54,638 nt of DNA from an uncultured Cytophagales bacterium (GTDB lineage: Bacteria > Bacteroidota > Bacteroidia > Cytophagales > 172606-1). The translations under genes were made by a program, and so were the position numbers. The stretch is from the NCBI GenBank assembly GCA_902805615.1, contig CADCTQ010000585.1:1-54638 (forward strand). The letters are read 5' to 3'. This document shows, in pieces, positions 42,018 through 52,114 of this stretch. Position 1 is the first letter of the stretch, and the number at the start of each line of letters is the position of its first letter. The notes beneath the pieces were generated by a model, which was given only the letters and a program-made list of their open reading frames with translations, made no database searches and had not been told where the DNA came from.

Positions 42018-43233
42018 GACTGAGAATAGTTATAGTGGTAGCAAAACGGTCGGATAGAACCGACGATTCTCTTTTGCGTTTAGAACTGTGCCTAAACTAA
42101 CAATTTAACGCAATTGTTGAAGCAAATGTTCCTAGAATTTCCGTAAACCGAAAGCGCCTGAGTCAATTCTAACAGCTTTCTAATACGAGATTGAACGGCA
42201 AGGACGGTGGTGAAATGAGCGGGTTATTGGTAAAATGCAAAAATGCGTCCCGTGGCCTTGCAGGGTTGAATGGCCCATTTAGGATCCGCCTGGGCAGAAG
42301 CCTCTTTTGACAGAAGGGAGAAAATGGAAAAAGAGGGGAGAGCGGCGAAAAGAAGGTTAAAAATCGGGGTTGTTTTTTCAAAACAGCGTTTTTTTCGTTT
42401 TGCCCGCGAGGAGGCATTTTTTGGAAAACTTTCTATCCCCGTGAAGGAGAATGATCGTGGCAGGTGGGAACGCGCGTCTGGCGGCAAACAGGCGGTATTT
42501 TCAAAATAAGGCATATCGGTTGCCGGCACACGCCGTCCTCCTGAACCGACAGGCATCAAACAGGACTTGTGCAAATGGTTTGTACCCGCTCTGCGGCTTC
42601 CGGCGTTTTTCGGCTTGGCCCTTGCCAGGGCAGAGCTGGCGCAGGCGTCCGCATGTGCCTTTTGCTCCCAAGCATCCGCTTGCCATTTCCACCCAAAAGT
42701 GTCCCTCTTGCCGGTCCTAACGTGAATGGCTCATCATTCCTGCTTGACCAGGATTGGCGTCCTGCAAACGGGAAGAGTTGCCCCGAAGCAATAAGTGAGA
42801 AATGGAAAATATTGAAATGGGGAAAAATGGCCTGCAATGACCGAAATCATCCCCCTGCCCCCTTCGGCTAGCCCACAAATCATCCCACAAGGGGGACCAG
42901 TAGTTGGCGGCTCCCTGGCAAGACAATAGTCCGTACCCATCCAATACTGGACCTTTCCCTTGGCGCAGCACCGCCAAGTACGGGGTCCCCCTTGCGGGAA
43001 GGTTGGAGGGTAAGGGAAGGGGGCAGGGGGATGACTTGCTAATCATCTGTGTATGACCGCCCCTCAAGTAATAAGCGAGGGACTTGATGTGCGAAAATGG
43101 CAAGCGGACGCTTGGGAGCAAAAAGCACAGGCGGACGCCTGCGTCAGCTCTGCCCTGGCAAGGGCCAAGCCGAAAAACGCCGGAAGCCGTACGAGGGAAG
43201 CCCGACGACGACCAGGCACCCGACTTCCAAACC
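42018..43233. other. Long gap of 1.2 kb, partly AT-rich, partly repeats
   Basis: From 42018 to about 42560 the sequence is clearly lower in GC than the rest and has no convincing gene; a 116-codon frame on the minus strand (42224-42574) looks random. From 42593 to 43189 it is a nested palindromic repeat element. Nothing else is recognised. It lies between the secreted protein and hisH. Confidence 0.55.
42593..43189. repeat. Second MITE/REP-like palindromic element, nested
   Basis: Outer arms at 42593-42688 and 43095-43189 are inverted copies with few mismatches and include GGCTTGGCCCTTGCCAGGGC, a GCGCAGGCGTCCGC/GCGGACGCCTGCG core and CCAAGCATCCGCTTGCCA, all related to the arms at 4885-5386. 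Inside are a 19-base perfect inverted pair (42847-42865 and 43016-43034, CCCCCTGCCCCC core) and an 11-base pair (42888-42898 and 42984-42994). No transposase is present. Confidence 0.82.
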
Positions 43234-43821
43234 CTACAACCGCAGAAAGTTGCCCAGAATCTTCGCCCCGGCCTCGCTGCTGATTTCGGTGTGGAACTGG
43301 GCGGCGTAGAAGTTGTCGCGGTGCAGCATGGCGCTGAACGGCACCAAATATTCGGTTTGGGCCACCGTGTGGGGGCTCAGTTCGGCGTAGTAGCTGTGCA
43401 CGAAGTACACGTAGGCATTCTCCGGCAGGCCGTGCGTAAGGGGCGTTCCGTAGCCGAAAATGGTGTTCCAGCCCACGTGGGGCACCTTGACGCCCGGCCG
43501 GGCCGGAAACCGCTTCACGGCGATGTCGAAAATGCCCATGCAATCGGTGTCGCCCTCCTCGGAGTGGCGGCACATGAGTTGCAGGCCCACGCAGGTGCCC
43601 AGGAACGGCTGCTTCAGCGTGGGAATCACCCGGTCGAGGCCCGTTTCCCGCAGCGAATGCATCGTGGTGCCCGCTTCGCCCACCCCGGGCAGAATCACTT
43701 TGTCGGCCGACCGGATTTCCGCCTCGTCGTCCGTGAGCAGGTACGACACGCCGAGGCGTTCGAGGGCGTAGAACACCGACTGCACGTTGCCGGCGTTGTA
43801 TTTGATGATGGCTACTTTCAT
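43234..43821 (-). CDS. hisH: Imidazole glycerol phosphate synthase, glutaminase subunit
   Basis: Supplies ammonia from glutamine to HisF in histidine synthesis. 195 residues with the class I amidotransferase triad: Cys77 in FLGTCVGLQLM, and His and Glu in AQFHTEISSEAG. IKYNAGNVQSV opens the domain and VPHVGWN is typical of HisH. It is isolated: no other his gene lies in the window, so the his genes are scattered or the operon is broken. The start MKVAIIKYNAGN is clear. Confidence 0.95.
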   Translation of the reverse strand: MKVAIIKYNAGNVQSVFYALERLGVSYLLTDDEAEIRSADKVILPGVGEAGTTMHSLRETGLDRVIPTLKQPFLGTCVGLQLMCRHSEEGDTDCMGIFDIAVKRFPARPGVKVPHVGWNTIFGYGTPLTHGLPENAYVYFVHSYYAELSPHTVAQTEYLVPFSAMLHRDNFYAAQFHTEISSEAGAKILGNFLRL

Positions 43822-43899
43822 GGCGGGAGCGCGGCGTAAGCCTTTGGGCGCGGGGCAAAAGTAACCATATTATTGTCTTTTGCACTTCCACCGGGCAAA

Positions 43900-43977
43900 T
43901 GGAAGCTCAGCCCATCAGGTTCATCCCTTCATCATGTAAATCAAGGTTCAGACAATCAAGCCCATCAAGGTTCAGAC
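43900..43977. repeat. Repeat words after the FtsX permease stop
   Basis: On the minus strand the stop TAG is followed by GTCTGAACCTTGATGGGCTTGA, TTGTCTGAACCTTGATTTACATGATGAAGGGATGAACCTGATGGG (given here in pieces over 43900-43977). The GTCTGAACCTTGAT word occurs twice; no inverted arm was found. Confidence 0.7.
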
Positions 43978-46656
43978 CTACTCGCTCCGCAGCGACTTCA
44001 CGGGGTTGGTCAGCGCCGCCTTGAGGCTCTGGTAGCTCACCGTCAGCAGCGTAATGAGCAGGGCGCCGGCTCCCGAGGCGGCAAAAATCCACCACGGCAT
44101 GGTGGTGCGGTACGTGTACCCTTCCAGCCAGCCGCGCAGGAAGTACCAGGACAGCGGCGCCGCCACCCCGAAGGCCACGGCCACCAGCCCCGCAAACTCC
44201 CTCGACAGCAATCCCCACAGGTGGAACACCGAAGCCCCCATCACCTTCCGCACGCCGATCTCCTTGGTGCGCCTTTCGGCCACGTAGGAAGCCAGCCCGA
44301 ACAGGCCCAGGCAACTGATGAGCACGGCCAGCCCGGCAAAGCCCGTCGCCAGCGTACCCATGCGTTCTTCGGCGGCAAACTTGGCCGCGTACTGCTGGTC
44401 AATGAACTTATAGTCGAACGGACTGCCGGGGCTGAACCGCCGGAATACCGCCTGCACTTTCTCCAGCGACGCCCGGGCCGGCAGCGCCGGGTTCAGCCGG
44501 ATGTTGATCGCCCCCGCCCATTCGTAAATGAGCAGGAACACGACTGGCTTGGTGGGTTCGTAGGGCGACTCCATCACCAGGTCCTCGACCACGCCCAGCA
44601 CCCGGTAGGATTTGCCGTTCCACTTCACGGTCTTGCCCACCGGGTGTTGGAGGCCCATGTAGGCCGCCGCCGTCGCGTTGAGGACCATGCCCGACGAATC
44701 GCTGGCGAACTGCCGCGAAAAGTCCCGGCCCGCCGCAAACCGCCAGCCGATCGTGTTGCCGAAGTCGTGCGTAACGGCAACCACGCCGAAGTTGTCCTTG
44801 AAGGCCGGGTCCTTGCCTTCCCACGAGAAGCCGCCGCTGTGGTAGTCCACCATCGTGATCGGGCTCGACGTGGTCGCCATGTCCACCACCGCGCCGGTCG
44901 CCAGCAGGCCGGCCCGCAACGCCTGGTAGTTGCCGCTCAGTTCGGGGGTGTTGATGGCAACGGTGATGAGGCCGTTGCGGTCGTAGCCGATGGGCCGGTC
45001 TTTGGCATGCTCGATCTGGCGGAACACCACCAGCGTGCCGATGATGAGGCTCACCGACACCGTGAACTGCAACACCACCAGCGCCTTGCGCGGGAGGGAG
45101 GCCAGGCGCCCCACCCGGAAGGTGCCCTTGAGCACTTGCACCGGCTTGAAGGCCGACAGGTACAGCGCCGGGTAGCTGCCGGCCAGCAGCCCGGTACCCA
45201 GCGTAAACCCGAGGCACACCCCCCAGAACGCGGGGTTGGTCGCGGGCAATGCAATGCGCTTGTCGGCCACCCCGTTGAAGAACGGCAGCGCCAACTGCAC
45301 CAGCAACAGGCTTACTCCAAAGGCAATGGCTGCCATCAGCACCGACTCGCCCAGGAACTGGCCGATCAACTGGCTCCGTGCCGAGCCGACCGCCTTGCGG
45401 ATGCCGACTTCGCGGGCCCGCTGCCCCGACCGGGCGGTGGAGAGGTTCATGAAGTTGATGCAGGCCAGCAGCAGCACGAACCCGCCGATGATCCCGAAAA
45501 GCCACACCTGCCCGATGCGGCCTTCGGGCTTGCCCGTCTGGTCCCACCCCGTGTGCAGGTGCCACCGGCGCATCGGGTGCAGAAAGGTGGCCGGGTGAAA
45601 CACCGCATCCGCCTTGGGCAGGTGCTTGTTGCGCACGTACCGGATCTTGGCCGAAACGGCATCCAGGTCCGCGCCGGGGGCCAGTTGCACCAGGACGTGA
45701 AAGGAGTGCTCCTGCCAGTCGCCCAGGTCCCGGAGGCGCTTCGCCGACCCGTTCAAATCAAGGTACAAGTCCCAGGGGGCAACGAAATCCATTTCCGAAA
45801 AATCACTGTTGTAGGGAAGGTCTTCGTAAACGCCCGTCACCTTCACGTTTACCTTGTTGGCGAGCTTCACGGTCTTGTTCAGCGGGTCGGCCGTGCCGAA
45901 GAGGGCTTCGGCCGCCGATTGGCTCAACAGGACCGAGGCCGGGTCCTGCAAGCCCGACCGGGTGCCTGCCAGCATCCGCAGCGTAAGCATGTCGGGGCCG
46001 CCGGCGCTCAGGAAGTTGCCCGTCCGGGTAAACTTGCGGTCGCCGTACGCCAGCACGTGCTCCTGCATTTTCGACGACATCACCACGTGCTCGAAGTCAG
46101 CCGCGTAGGCCGTGCGCAATTCGTGGGCCAGGGCGTACGGACTGTTATTCCCCCGGCGCATCACGCCCTGGTACGCCGACTGGTGCCAGACGTGGGCGAT
46201 GCGGTCGTAGTGCTGGTGGTAGGTGTTGTACGAGAGTTCATCCCACACCCACAGGCCGATGAGCAGGGCCACGGCCATGCCCGCCCCCAGGCCGGCAATG
46301 TTGAGGAAGGAGTAGCCCCGGTGGCGGGCCAGGTTGCGCCAGGCAACGGTGAAGTAGTTGCGGATCATGGGGGTATGGAAAAAAGGTGGGGATGGGTATT
46401 GGGCGGGGCGCCGCCGCCGGCGTACCCACGGGGGCAGCACCGACAGCACGGCCAGCCCGTAACGGAGGGCGGCCCGCCGGCGGCCCGATTGCGCGTACCA
46501 GTACGGGTACAGTTCGGCCAGGTCGCCCTCTACTTCTTCGAGCGTTTCGGGCGGGTGCAGCCGGGCCAGCAGCCACGCGGCCCAGCGGGGCGGCCGGGGC
46601 GTTTCGTCGTTCGGAGGAATCATGCCGGGGCGGGAGGCTTGTCCATTAGTTTCCAT
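43978..46656 (-). CDS. FtsX-type ABC permease with N-terminal prefix domain
   Basis: 892 residues from Met 46656 (METNGQASRPGM). The first 80 or so residues are a soluble prefix (PPRWAAWLLARLHPPETLEEVEGDL, ELYPYWYAQSGRRRAALRYGL) found in Cytophagales permeases. It is followed by the usual layout: helix (NIAGLGAGMAVALLIGLWVW), MacB periplasmic domain, helices with IGGFVLLLACINFMNLSTARS and GIRKAVGSARSQLIGQFLGES, a second periplasmic domain, and FtsX domain (GVRKVMGASVFHLWGLLSREF). No ATPase partner is adjacent. Its stop is embedded in a repeat word. Confidence 0.92.
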   Translation of the reverse strand: METNGQASRPGMIPPNDETPRPPRWAAWLLARLHPPETLEEVEGDLAELYPYWYAQSGRRRAALRYGLAVLSVLPPWVRRRRRPAQYPSPPFFHTPMIRNYFTVAWRNLARHRGYSFLNIAGLGAGMAVALLIGLWVWDELSYNTYHQHYDRIAHVWHQSAYQGVMRRGNNSPYALAHELRTAYAADFEHVVMSSKMQEHVLAYGDRKFTRTGNFLSAGGPDMLTLRMLAGTRSGLQDPASVLLSQSAAEALFGTADPLNKTVKLANKVNVKVTGVYEDLPYNSDFSEMDFVAPWDLYLDLNGSAKRLRDLGDWQEHSFHVLVQLAPGADLDAVSAKIRYVRNKHLPKADAVFHPATFLHPMRRWHLHTGWDQTGKPEGRIGQVWLFGIIGGFVLLLACINFMNLSTARSGQRAREVGIRKAVGSARSQLIGQFLGESVLMAAIAFGVSLLLVQLALPFFNGVADKRIALPATNPAFWGVCLGFTLGTGLLAGSYPALYLSAFKPVQVLKGTFRVGRLASLPRKALVVLQFTVSVSLIIGTLVVFRQIEHAKDRPIGYDRNGLITVAINTPELSGNYQALRAGLLATGAVVDMATTSSPITMVDYHSGGFSWEGKDPAFKDNFGVVAVTHDFGNTIGWRFAAGRDFSRQFASDSSGMVLNATAAAYMGLQHPVGKTVKWNGKSYRVLGVVEDLVMESPYEPTKPVVFLLIYEWAGAINIRLNPALPARASLEKVQAVFRRFSPGSPFDYKFIDQQYAAKFAAEERMGTLATGFAGLAVLISCLGLFGLASYVAERRTKEIGVRKVMGASVFHLWGLLSREFAGLVAVAFGVAAPLSWYFLRGWLEGYTYRTTMPWWIFAASGAGALLITLLTVSYQSLKAALTNPVKSLRSE

Positions 46657-46869
46657 TTTATCGTACAAATGGTTTGCCAGAACGGGGCGGGTGCCCGGGC
46701 GGCCCGGAAAAGCCGTTTTTGCGCCCGGAGGGTGGGGGCGGCTGTCCGGTACCGGGCAACGGTTGTCCCGTAGCGGACGGCGGGCGGGGCGGCGGGAGAT
46801 TTTTCCGTCCATTCGGGCCGGAGCCTCAGGCTTTCAGCGGAATACCTCGTATTTTTGCGGGTGTTTTAA

Positions 46870-48525
<1,656 letters not shown>

Positions 48526-48527
48526 AA

Positions 48528-48777
48528 GGAGACCGCAGACCGGAGGAAAGGAGACCGGAGGAGGCGTGCCCATCCGGTGCGAAGAAGTGTTGGTCTGGCG
48601 AATGAAGCGGGCCAAAAGGGAAAAAAGGAGAAAGGCGCTTGGACGAATACGCGTGTTCGTTCAAGCGCCTTTCTCCTTTTTTATCTCATTCCATCGCCAA
48701 TCCCTACCGGACCCTCACTTAAGTTTCCTTCCCGATCCCTCCTCCGGTCTGCGGTCTCCGTTCGTTCCGGTCTCCTT
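48528..48777. repeat. Palindrome with GGAGACCGCAGACCGGAGGA arms
   Basis: GGAGACCGCAGACCGGAGGA (48528-48547) is exactly inverted at 48740-48759, and a second, related word (AAAGGAGACCGGAGG / GGTCTCCTTCTG) extends the arms. The left arm begins two bases after the ABC-F stop. The same words occur singly at 2343-2370. Confidence 0.88.
48621..48686 (+). terminator. Long terminator-like hairpin
   Basis: Arms 48621-48647 (AAAAAAGGAGAAAGGCGCTT...) and 48656-48682 pair over 27 bases with one wobble and an 8-base loop containing ACGCGT. It ends in TTTTTTAT on the plus strand, with A-run on the other side, so it could work in both directions. Confidence 0.82.
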
Positions 48778-48833
48778 CTGATGTTTGATAATTGCCCACC
48801 GTACAATTTCTGCGCCCTCCATCACAAGGAAGC

Positions 48834-48863
48834 TTGCTTTTCGGGGCGGCCGGGCTAGTTTAG
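48834..48863 (+). promoter_or_regulatory. Possible promoter of a small RNA
   Basis: TTG (48834-48836), 19 bases, TAGTTTAG (48856-48863). Fits the -33/-7 spacing but departs from TAnnTTTG in the last base, so confidence is moderate to low. Confidence 0.4.
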
Positions 48864-48869
48864 GGCTCA

Positions 48870-48948
48870 CAAACCACTTACAAAAAATTTTACTCTTCAT
48901 ACTTACCACCGGATAACCTGCTCCACCTGGGAGCAGGTTATTTTTTTG
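48870..48948 (+). ncRNA. Candidate small RNA of about 80 nt
   Basis: Between a possible promoter (48834-48863) and an excellent terminator (48913-48948) lies about 40 bases of C/A-rich, unstructured sequence (CACAAACCACTTACAAAAAA, TTTTACTCTTCATACTTACC) with no start codon. The arrangement is that of a short non-coding transcript; it could equally be the 5' leader/attenuator of the OmpA-type gene that starts at 49008. I know no family that matches. Confidence 0.35.
48913..48948 (+). terminator. Rho-independent terminator
   Basis: ATAACCTGCTCC (48913-48924) and GGAGCAGGTTAT (48930-48941) form a perfect 12-bp stem with loop ACCTG, followed by a run of seven or eight T. It lies 59 bases before the OmpA-type gene and 388 bases after the ABC-F stop, so it ends a transcript that begins in the gap or is an attenuator. 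Confidence 0.9.
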
Positions 48949-49007
48949 TCCTTTTTGGGTTTTAACCAAGATTGTGTTCTTTTGGTATGACCGACCTTAC
49001 AACCAGC

Positions 49008-51335
49008 ATGTCCTTGATAAAAAAAGATTACCCTTACGTATTGCTATGGCTGGCCCTCCTGTGGCTGCACCCTCCTGCGCCGGTGGTCGGCCAGGACAAA
49101 GCAGAAGCCCGGGGCCTGGCCAAAAAAGGCGTGCGGCACTTCCGCCGCGAAAACTACCCCCAGGCCCTCGATCACTTCAACCGGGCCCTGGCCGCCGACT
49201 CGGGCAACGTAAAGGCCCTCTACTACGGCGGCATTACCAACCAACTGCTCTACAGCAACGCGACGTCCATTGACTACCTGCTCCGGTCGTACGCGCTCAA
49301 GCCCAAATTCGACAAGCACTACTACTACTGGCTGGGCCGCGCCTACCACGTCAATTTGCAGTTTGACCGGGCCATCGAGGCGTACCGCAGTTACCTGGAG
49401 GGCATCAAATCCAGCGACAGCCGCCAGAACAGCGTAAAGGTGCTCATCCTCCAGGCCACCGTGGGCAAGACCTACCTGGTCAACCCCACCGACCACTACG
49501 TGGAACCCCTGGGCGAAGCCGTCAACAGCCCCTTTACCGAGCACACCCCGGTGCTGACGGGGGACCGGCAAACCCTGTACTTCACCTCCCGCCGCCCGAC
49601 CGACCCCAAAGACCTGACCTACCGCGGCGACGGGTGGGAACGCATCTACGTATCGTCGTTGCAGAACGGGCAGTGGGGCGCCCCCGAGCCCCTGCCGGGG
49701 GAGGTCAACCGCGACAACGAACACACCTCCAACGTGCAGCTCTACGACCGCGACGACCGCATGATCGTCTACAAGTCGGTGAAGTTCGGGTCGCTGTTCG
49801 TGACCGAGAAGGAGGGCGGCAACTGGTCGGCCCCCAGGGAACTGGCCGAATTCACCAACACGGCCCGGTTTGAGCCCAACGGCTTTCTGCTCCGGGGCGG
49901 CAGCCTGGTGTACTTCGCCTCGGGCCGGGGCAACAAAAACGGCAACCTCGACCTGTTCGTGGCCCGCCGCCGCCCCGACGGCCGGTGGGGCGAACCCCAG
50001 CGGCTGCCCAACATCATCAACACCGACGCCGACGAAGACGCCCCGTACCTCACCGAAGACGGCAATACGCTGTATTTCAGCTCCCGCGGGCACGACAGCA
50101 TGGGCGGCTACGACGTCTACAAGTCCATCTACGAACCGCTGTCCAAGTCCTGGACCCGGCCCCTCAACATGGGCTACCCGATCAATACGCCCGGCGACGA
50201 CGTGTACTTCGTGACCGACAGCCTCAACAAGGTCAGCTACGTGGCCTCCAACCGCAAGGGCACCTCGGGCCAGGAAGACCTGTTCCGCATCAAAATGTTC
50301 GAAGACGTGCTGGTGAAGGGCCTGGTGACGATCAAGGGCACCGACCGGCCCCTGCCCAACTACACCCTCCTGTTTGATTCGCAGCGCCGGGTGACCGTCC
50401 GGGGTACTTCGTACTCTTCACCCACGGGCACGTACGGCCTGCAACTGCGTTCGGGTCACACCTACACCGTGGCGATCCGCGGGCCCAACGGCGAGACGGT
50501 GCACACCGACCAGCTCGAAATTCCGCTCCTGCGCACCGAGAATTCCGAGATCGTGCGCAACTTCCAGGTGGACATTCCCGACACGCTTTCGGCCGGGGCG
50601 GCCGACCGCCTCGTGGTCAAAAACCTCAACCTGGTGAAAGTCCGGTACCAGGAGCAGGATTCGCTCATCATCAACGGGGAAGTGGTGGACAATGCCGGCG
50701 TGATCGAAGGGGCCTCCGTGCGCCTGCGCGAGGAAAATTCCCGTAACTACCTGTCACAGGCCGTCACCGACGTGGACGGCACGTACCGGTTCAGCTTCGT
50801 GCCGGGCAAAAAGCAAGACTACGTGGTGGAGATTGACAAGCCCGGCTACCTGCTCTACAGCGTGGCCGTGCTGCACAACGAGACGCCCAACCGGTTCACC
50901 AACGAAGAAGAGATCAACGCCACCCGCTTCAACCGGATTGACGTGCGGTCGGTGCTGACGGGCTTCCTGAACAACAACCTGGGCGTGGGGGCTACGGCGG
51001 TGCTGGGCGGGGTGTACTTCGAGTTCAACAGCGCCAACCTGCTGCCCGAAAGCAACGTGGTGCTCGACAAGCTGTTCGACTTCCTGCGCAGCAACCCCCG
51101 CGTGGTGATGGAGATCGGCGGCCACACCGACAACGTGGGGCCGGCGTACGTCAACAAGTTCCTCTCCCAAAAGCGGGCCCAGGCCGTGGTGAACTACCTG
51201 TTGGGCAAAGGCATTCCCCGGGCCCGGCTCACGGCAATGGGCTACGGCGAAACCCGTCCCATCACCACCAACGACCTCGAACTCAACGGCCGCGACGTGA
51301 ACCGGCGGGTGGAAGTGAAGATTTTAAAGCGGTAG
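49008..51335 (+). CDS. TPR / beta-propeller / OmpA envelope protein
   Basis: 775 residues. A signal peptide (DYPYVLLWLALLWLHPPAPVVG) is followed by TPR units (about 35-150, GVRHFRRENYPQALDHFNRALA, YYYWLGRAYHVNLQFDRAIEAYRSYLEG), a PD40-type beta propeller (about 180-420: HTPVLTGDRQTLYFTSRR, DEDAPYLTEDGNTLYFSSRG, GGYDVYKS), carboxypeptidase-like Ig domains (VDNAGVIEGASVRLREEN) and a C-terminal OmpA domain (IGGHTDNVGPAYVNKFLSQKRA). This is the layout of PorE-like proteins of type IX secretion, but the family is broad in Bacteroidota and that role is inference. Frames open to 48972; start 49008 precedes the signal peptide. Confidence 0.9.
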   Translation: MSLIKKDYPYVLLWLALLWLHPPAPVVGQDKAEARGLAKKGVRHFRRENYPQALDHFNRALAADSGNVKALYYGGITNQLLYSNATSIDYLLRSYALKPKFDKHYYYWLGRAYHVNLQFDRAIEAYRSYLEGIKSSDSRQNSVKVLILQATVGKTYLVNPTDHYVEPLGEAVNSPFTEHTPVLTGDRQTLYFTSRRPTDPKDLTYRGDGWERIYVSSLQNGQWGAPEPLPGEVNRDNEHTSNVQLYDRDDRMIVYKSVKFGSLFVTEKEGGNWSAPRELAEFTNTARFEPNGFLLRGGSLVYFASGRGNKNGNLDLFVARRRPDGRWGEPQRLPNIINTDADEDAPYLTEDGNTLYFSSRGHDSMGGYDVYKSIYEPLSKSWTRPLNMGYPINTPGDDVYFVTDSLNKVSYVASNRKGTSGQEDLFRIKMFEDVLVKGLVTIKGTDRPLPNYTLLFDSQRRVTVRGTSYSSPTGTYGLQLRSGHTYTVAIRGPNGETVHTDQLEIPLLRTENSEIVRNFQVDIPDTLSAGAADRLVVKNLNLVKVRYQEQDSLIINGEVVDNAGVIEGASVRLREENSRNYLSQAVTDVDGTYRFSFVPGKKQDYVVEIDKPGYLLYSVAVLHNETPNRFTNEEEINATRFNRIDVRSVLTGFLNNNLGVGATAVLGGVYFEFNSANLLPESNVVLDKLFDFLRSNPRVVMEIGGHTDNVGPAYVNKFLSQKRAQAVVNYLLGKGIPRARLTAMGYGETRPITTNDLELNGRDVNRRVEVKILKR

Positions 51336-51353
51336 GGAGAAGAGTGGTAAGTA

Positions 51354-51375
51354 GAGACGCGATTCATCGCGTCTC
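51354..51375. repeat. Small palindrome GAGACGCGATTCATCGCGTC
   Basis: GAGACGCGAT and ATCGCGTCTC form a 10-bp stem with a two-base centre, beginning 19 bases after the TAG of the OmpA-type gene. A further ACGCGCGTCTCGG follows. It resembles dispersed palindromes known from many bacterial genomes. Confidence 0.75.
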
Positions 51376-51517
51376 CTGAACACGCGCGTCTCGGTGAACC
51401 CGGTATCGCAAGGAGATCGGGAAGTGGTTTTGACCTGGAATAGCGACGGAGGACTGGAGAGTGTTCAGTGGAGAATTGATGACCGAGAGTGCGTAGAACA
51501 AAAGATTGAGTTGTGCA

Positions 51518-51778
51518 TTAATCGTACACGTCGCGGCGATGGGCGACCCGGCGTACGTCTACTACCAGTACCATATCCTCTACCGAGTAGATTACCCGGT
51601 AATCTCCTACCCGTATCCGGTACAAATCCTGGCTGCCTTCCAGTTTCTTACAACCGGAGGGGCGGGGGTTATCCGCCAGGGCGACTATTCGCGGGATAAT
51701 GCGTTGTACCACTTTTGGGGTCAGCTTCTCAATTTCCTTAGCAGCCTGCTTGCTCACTACTACCTGGTAAGCAGCCAT
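51518..51778 (-). CDS. RelE/ParE-family toxin
   Basis: An 86-residue RelE-type mRNA interferase candidate: YQVVVSKQAAKEIEKLTPKVVQRIIPRI, then NPRPSGCKKLEGSQDLYRIRVGDYRVIYSVED, with the conserved LxGxxxLYRIRVGDYRVIY pattern and basic residues (Arg/Lys) typical of the active site. It lies 17 bases downstream of its antitoxin gene. Activity is inferred from the family. It is not part of any larger cluster. Confidence 0.92.
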   Translation of the reverse strand: MAAYQVVVSKQAAKEIEKLTPKVVQRIIPRIVALADNPRPSGCKKLEGSQDLYRIRVGDYRVIYSVEDMVLVVDVRRVAHRRDVYD

Positions 51779-51795
51779 AGGTGAGTCAGTTTAAT

Positions 51796-51984
51796 TTAGG
51801 CGAGTTTGCCGCTTTTTTTCAAGTCACTAATCAGTTGTTCGAGAGGAACCTTTTCGTCGTTTTTGCGCTGTTCGGCTACCAACACATCATAAAAGTCCTC
51901 CCACAAGGCTCCGTACTTGCGCAAATCAATCTGAACCGCAATGCGGTTGTTCTGGTCGTCGGTTAAAAAGTGAATGCCTTCCAT
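51796..51984 (-). CDS. Antitoxin of the RelE-type pair
   Basis: A 62-residue acidic protein directly upstream of the toxin gene on the same strand. It has a strand-like start (GIHFLTDDQNNRIAVQIDL) and a helical C-terminus rich in acidic and lysine residues (VPLEQLISDLKKSGKLA), as expected for the toxin-wrapping part of an antitoxin. The specific family is not identified; the assignment comes from size, order and spacing. Autorepression of the operon is likely but not shown. Confidence 0.8.
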   Translation of the reverse strand: MEGIHFLTDDQNNRIAVQIDLRKYGALWEDFYDVLVAEQRKNDEKVPLEQLISDLKKSGKLA

Positions 51985-52114
51985 AAAAATCAGCTTTTGT
52001 CTTTACAGGAAAGATAACGGTTTTGGACTGCTATTTCGTTGCTTTGATGCACTACTTTCGGAGGGGTCTTGGCAACAGGGAATGATTGCTTCTCTCTGGC
52101 GTTGAACCGCGGTA

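Larger units (their letters stand above)
48526..49007. other. Gap with nested hairpins and a small-RNA candidate
   Basis: The gap after the ABC-F gene holds the GGAGACCGG palindrome (48528-48759), a strong hairpin inside it (48621-48682), a possible promoter (48834-48863) and a good terminator (48913-48948). No protein-coding frame is convincing. Confidence 0.6.

Noticed and set aside
42224-42574. 116-codon minus-strand frame in the AT-richer gap
   Set aside because: Random-looking translation with poly-Phe/Lys tracts and no good start or neighbour support.
43873-46773. A 966-codon plus-strand open frame antisense to the FtsX permease
   Set aside because: Composition is Arg/His/Gly/Pro-rich and featureless; the minus strand encodes a clear permease.
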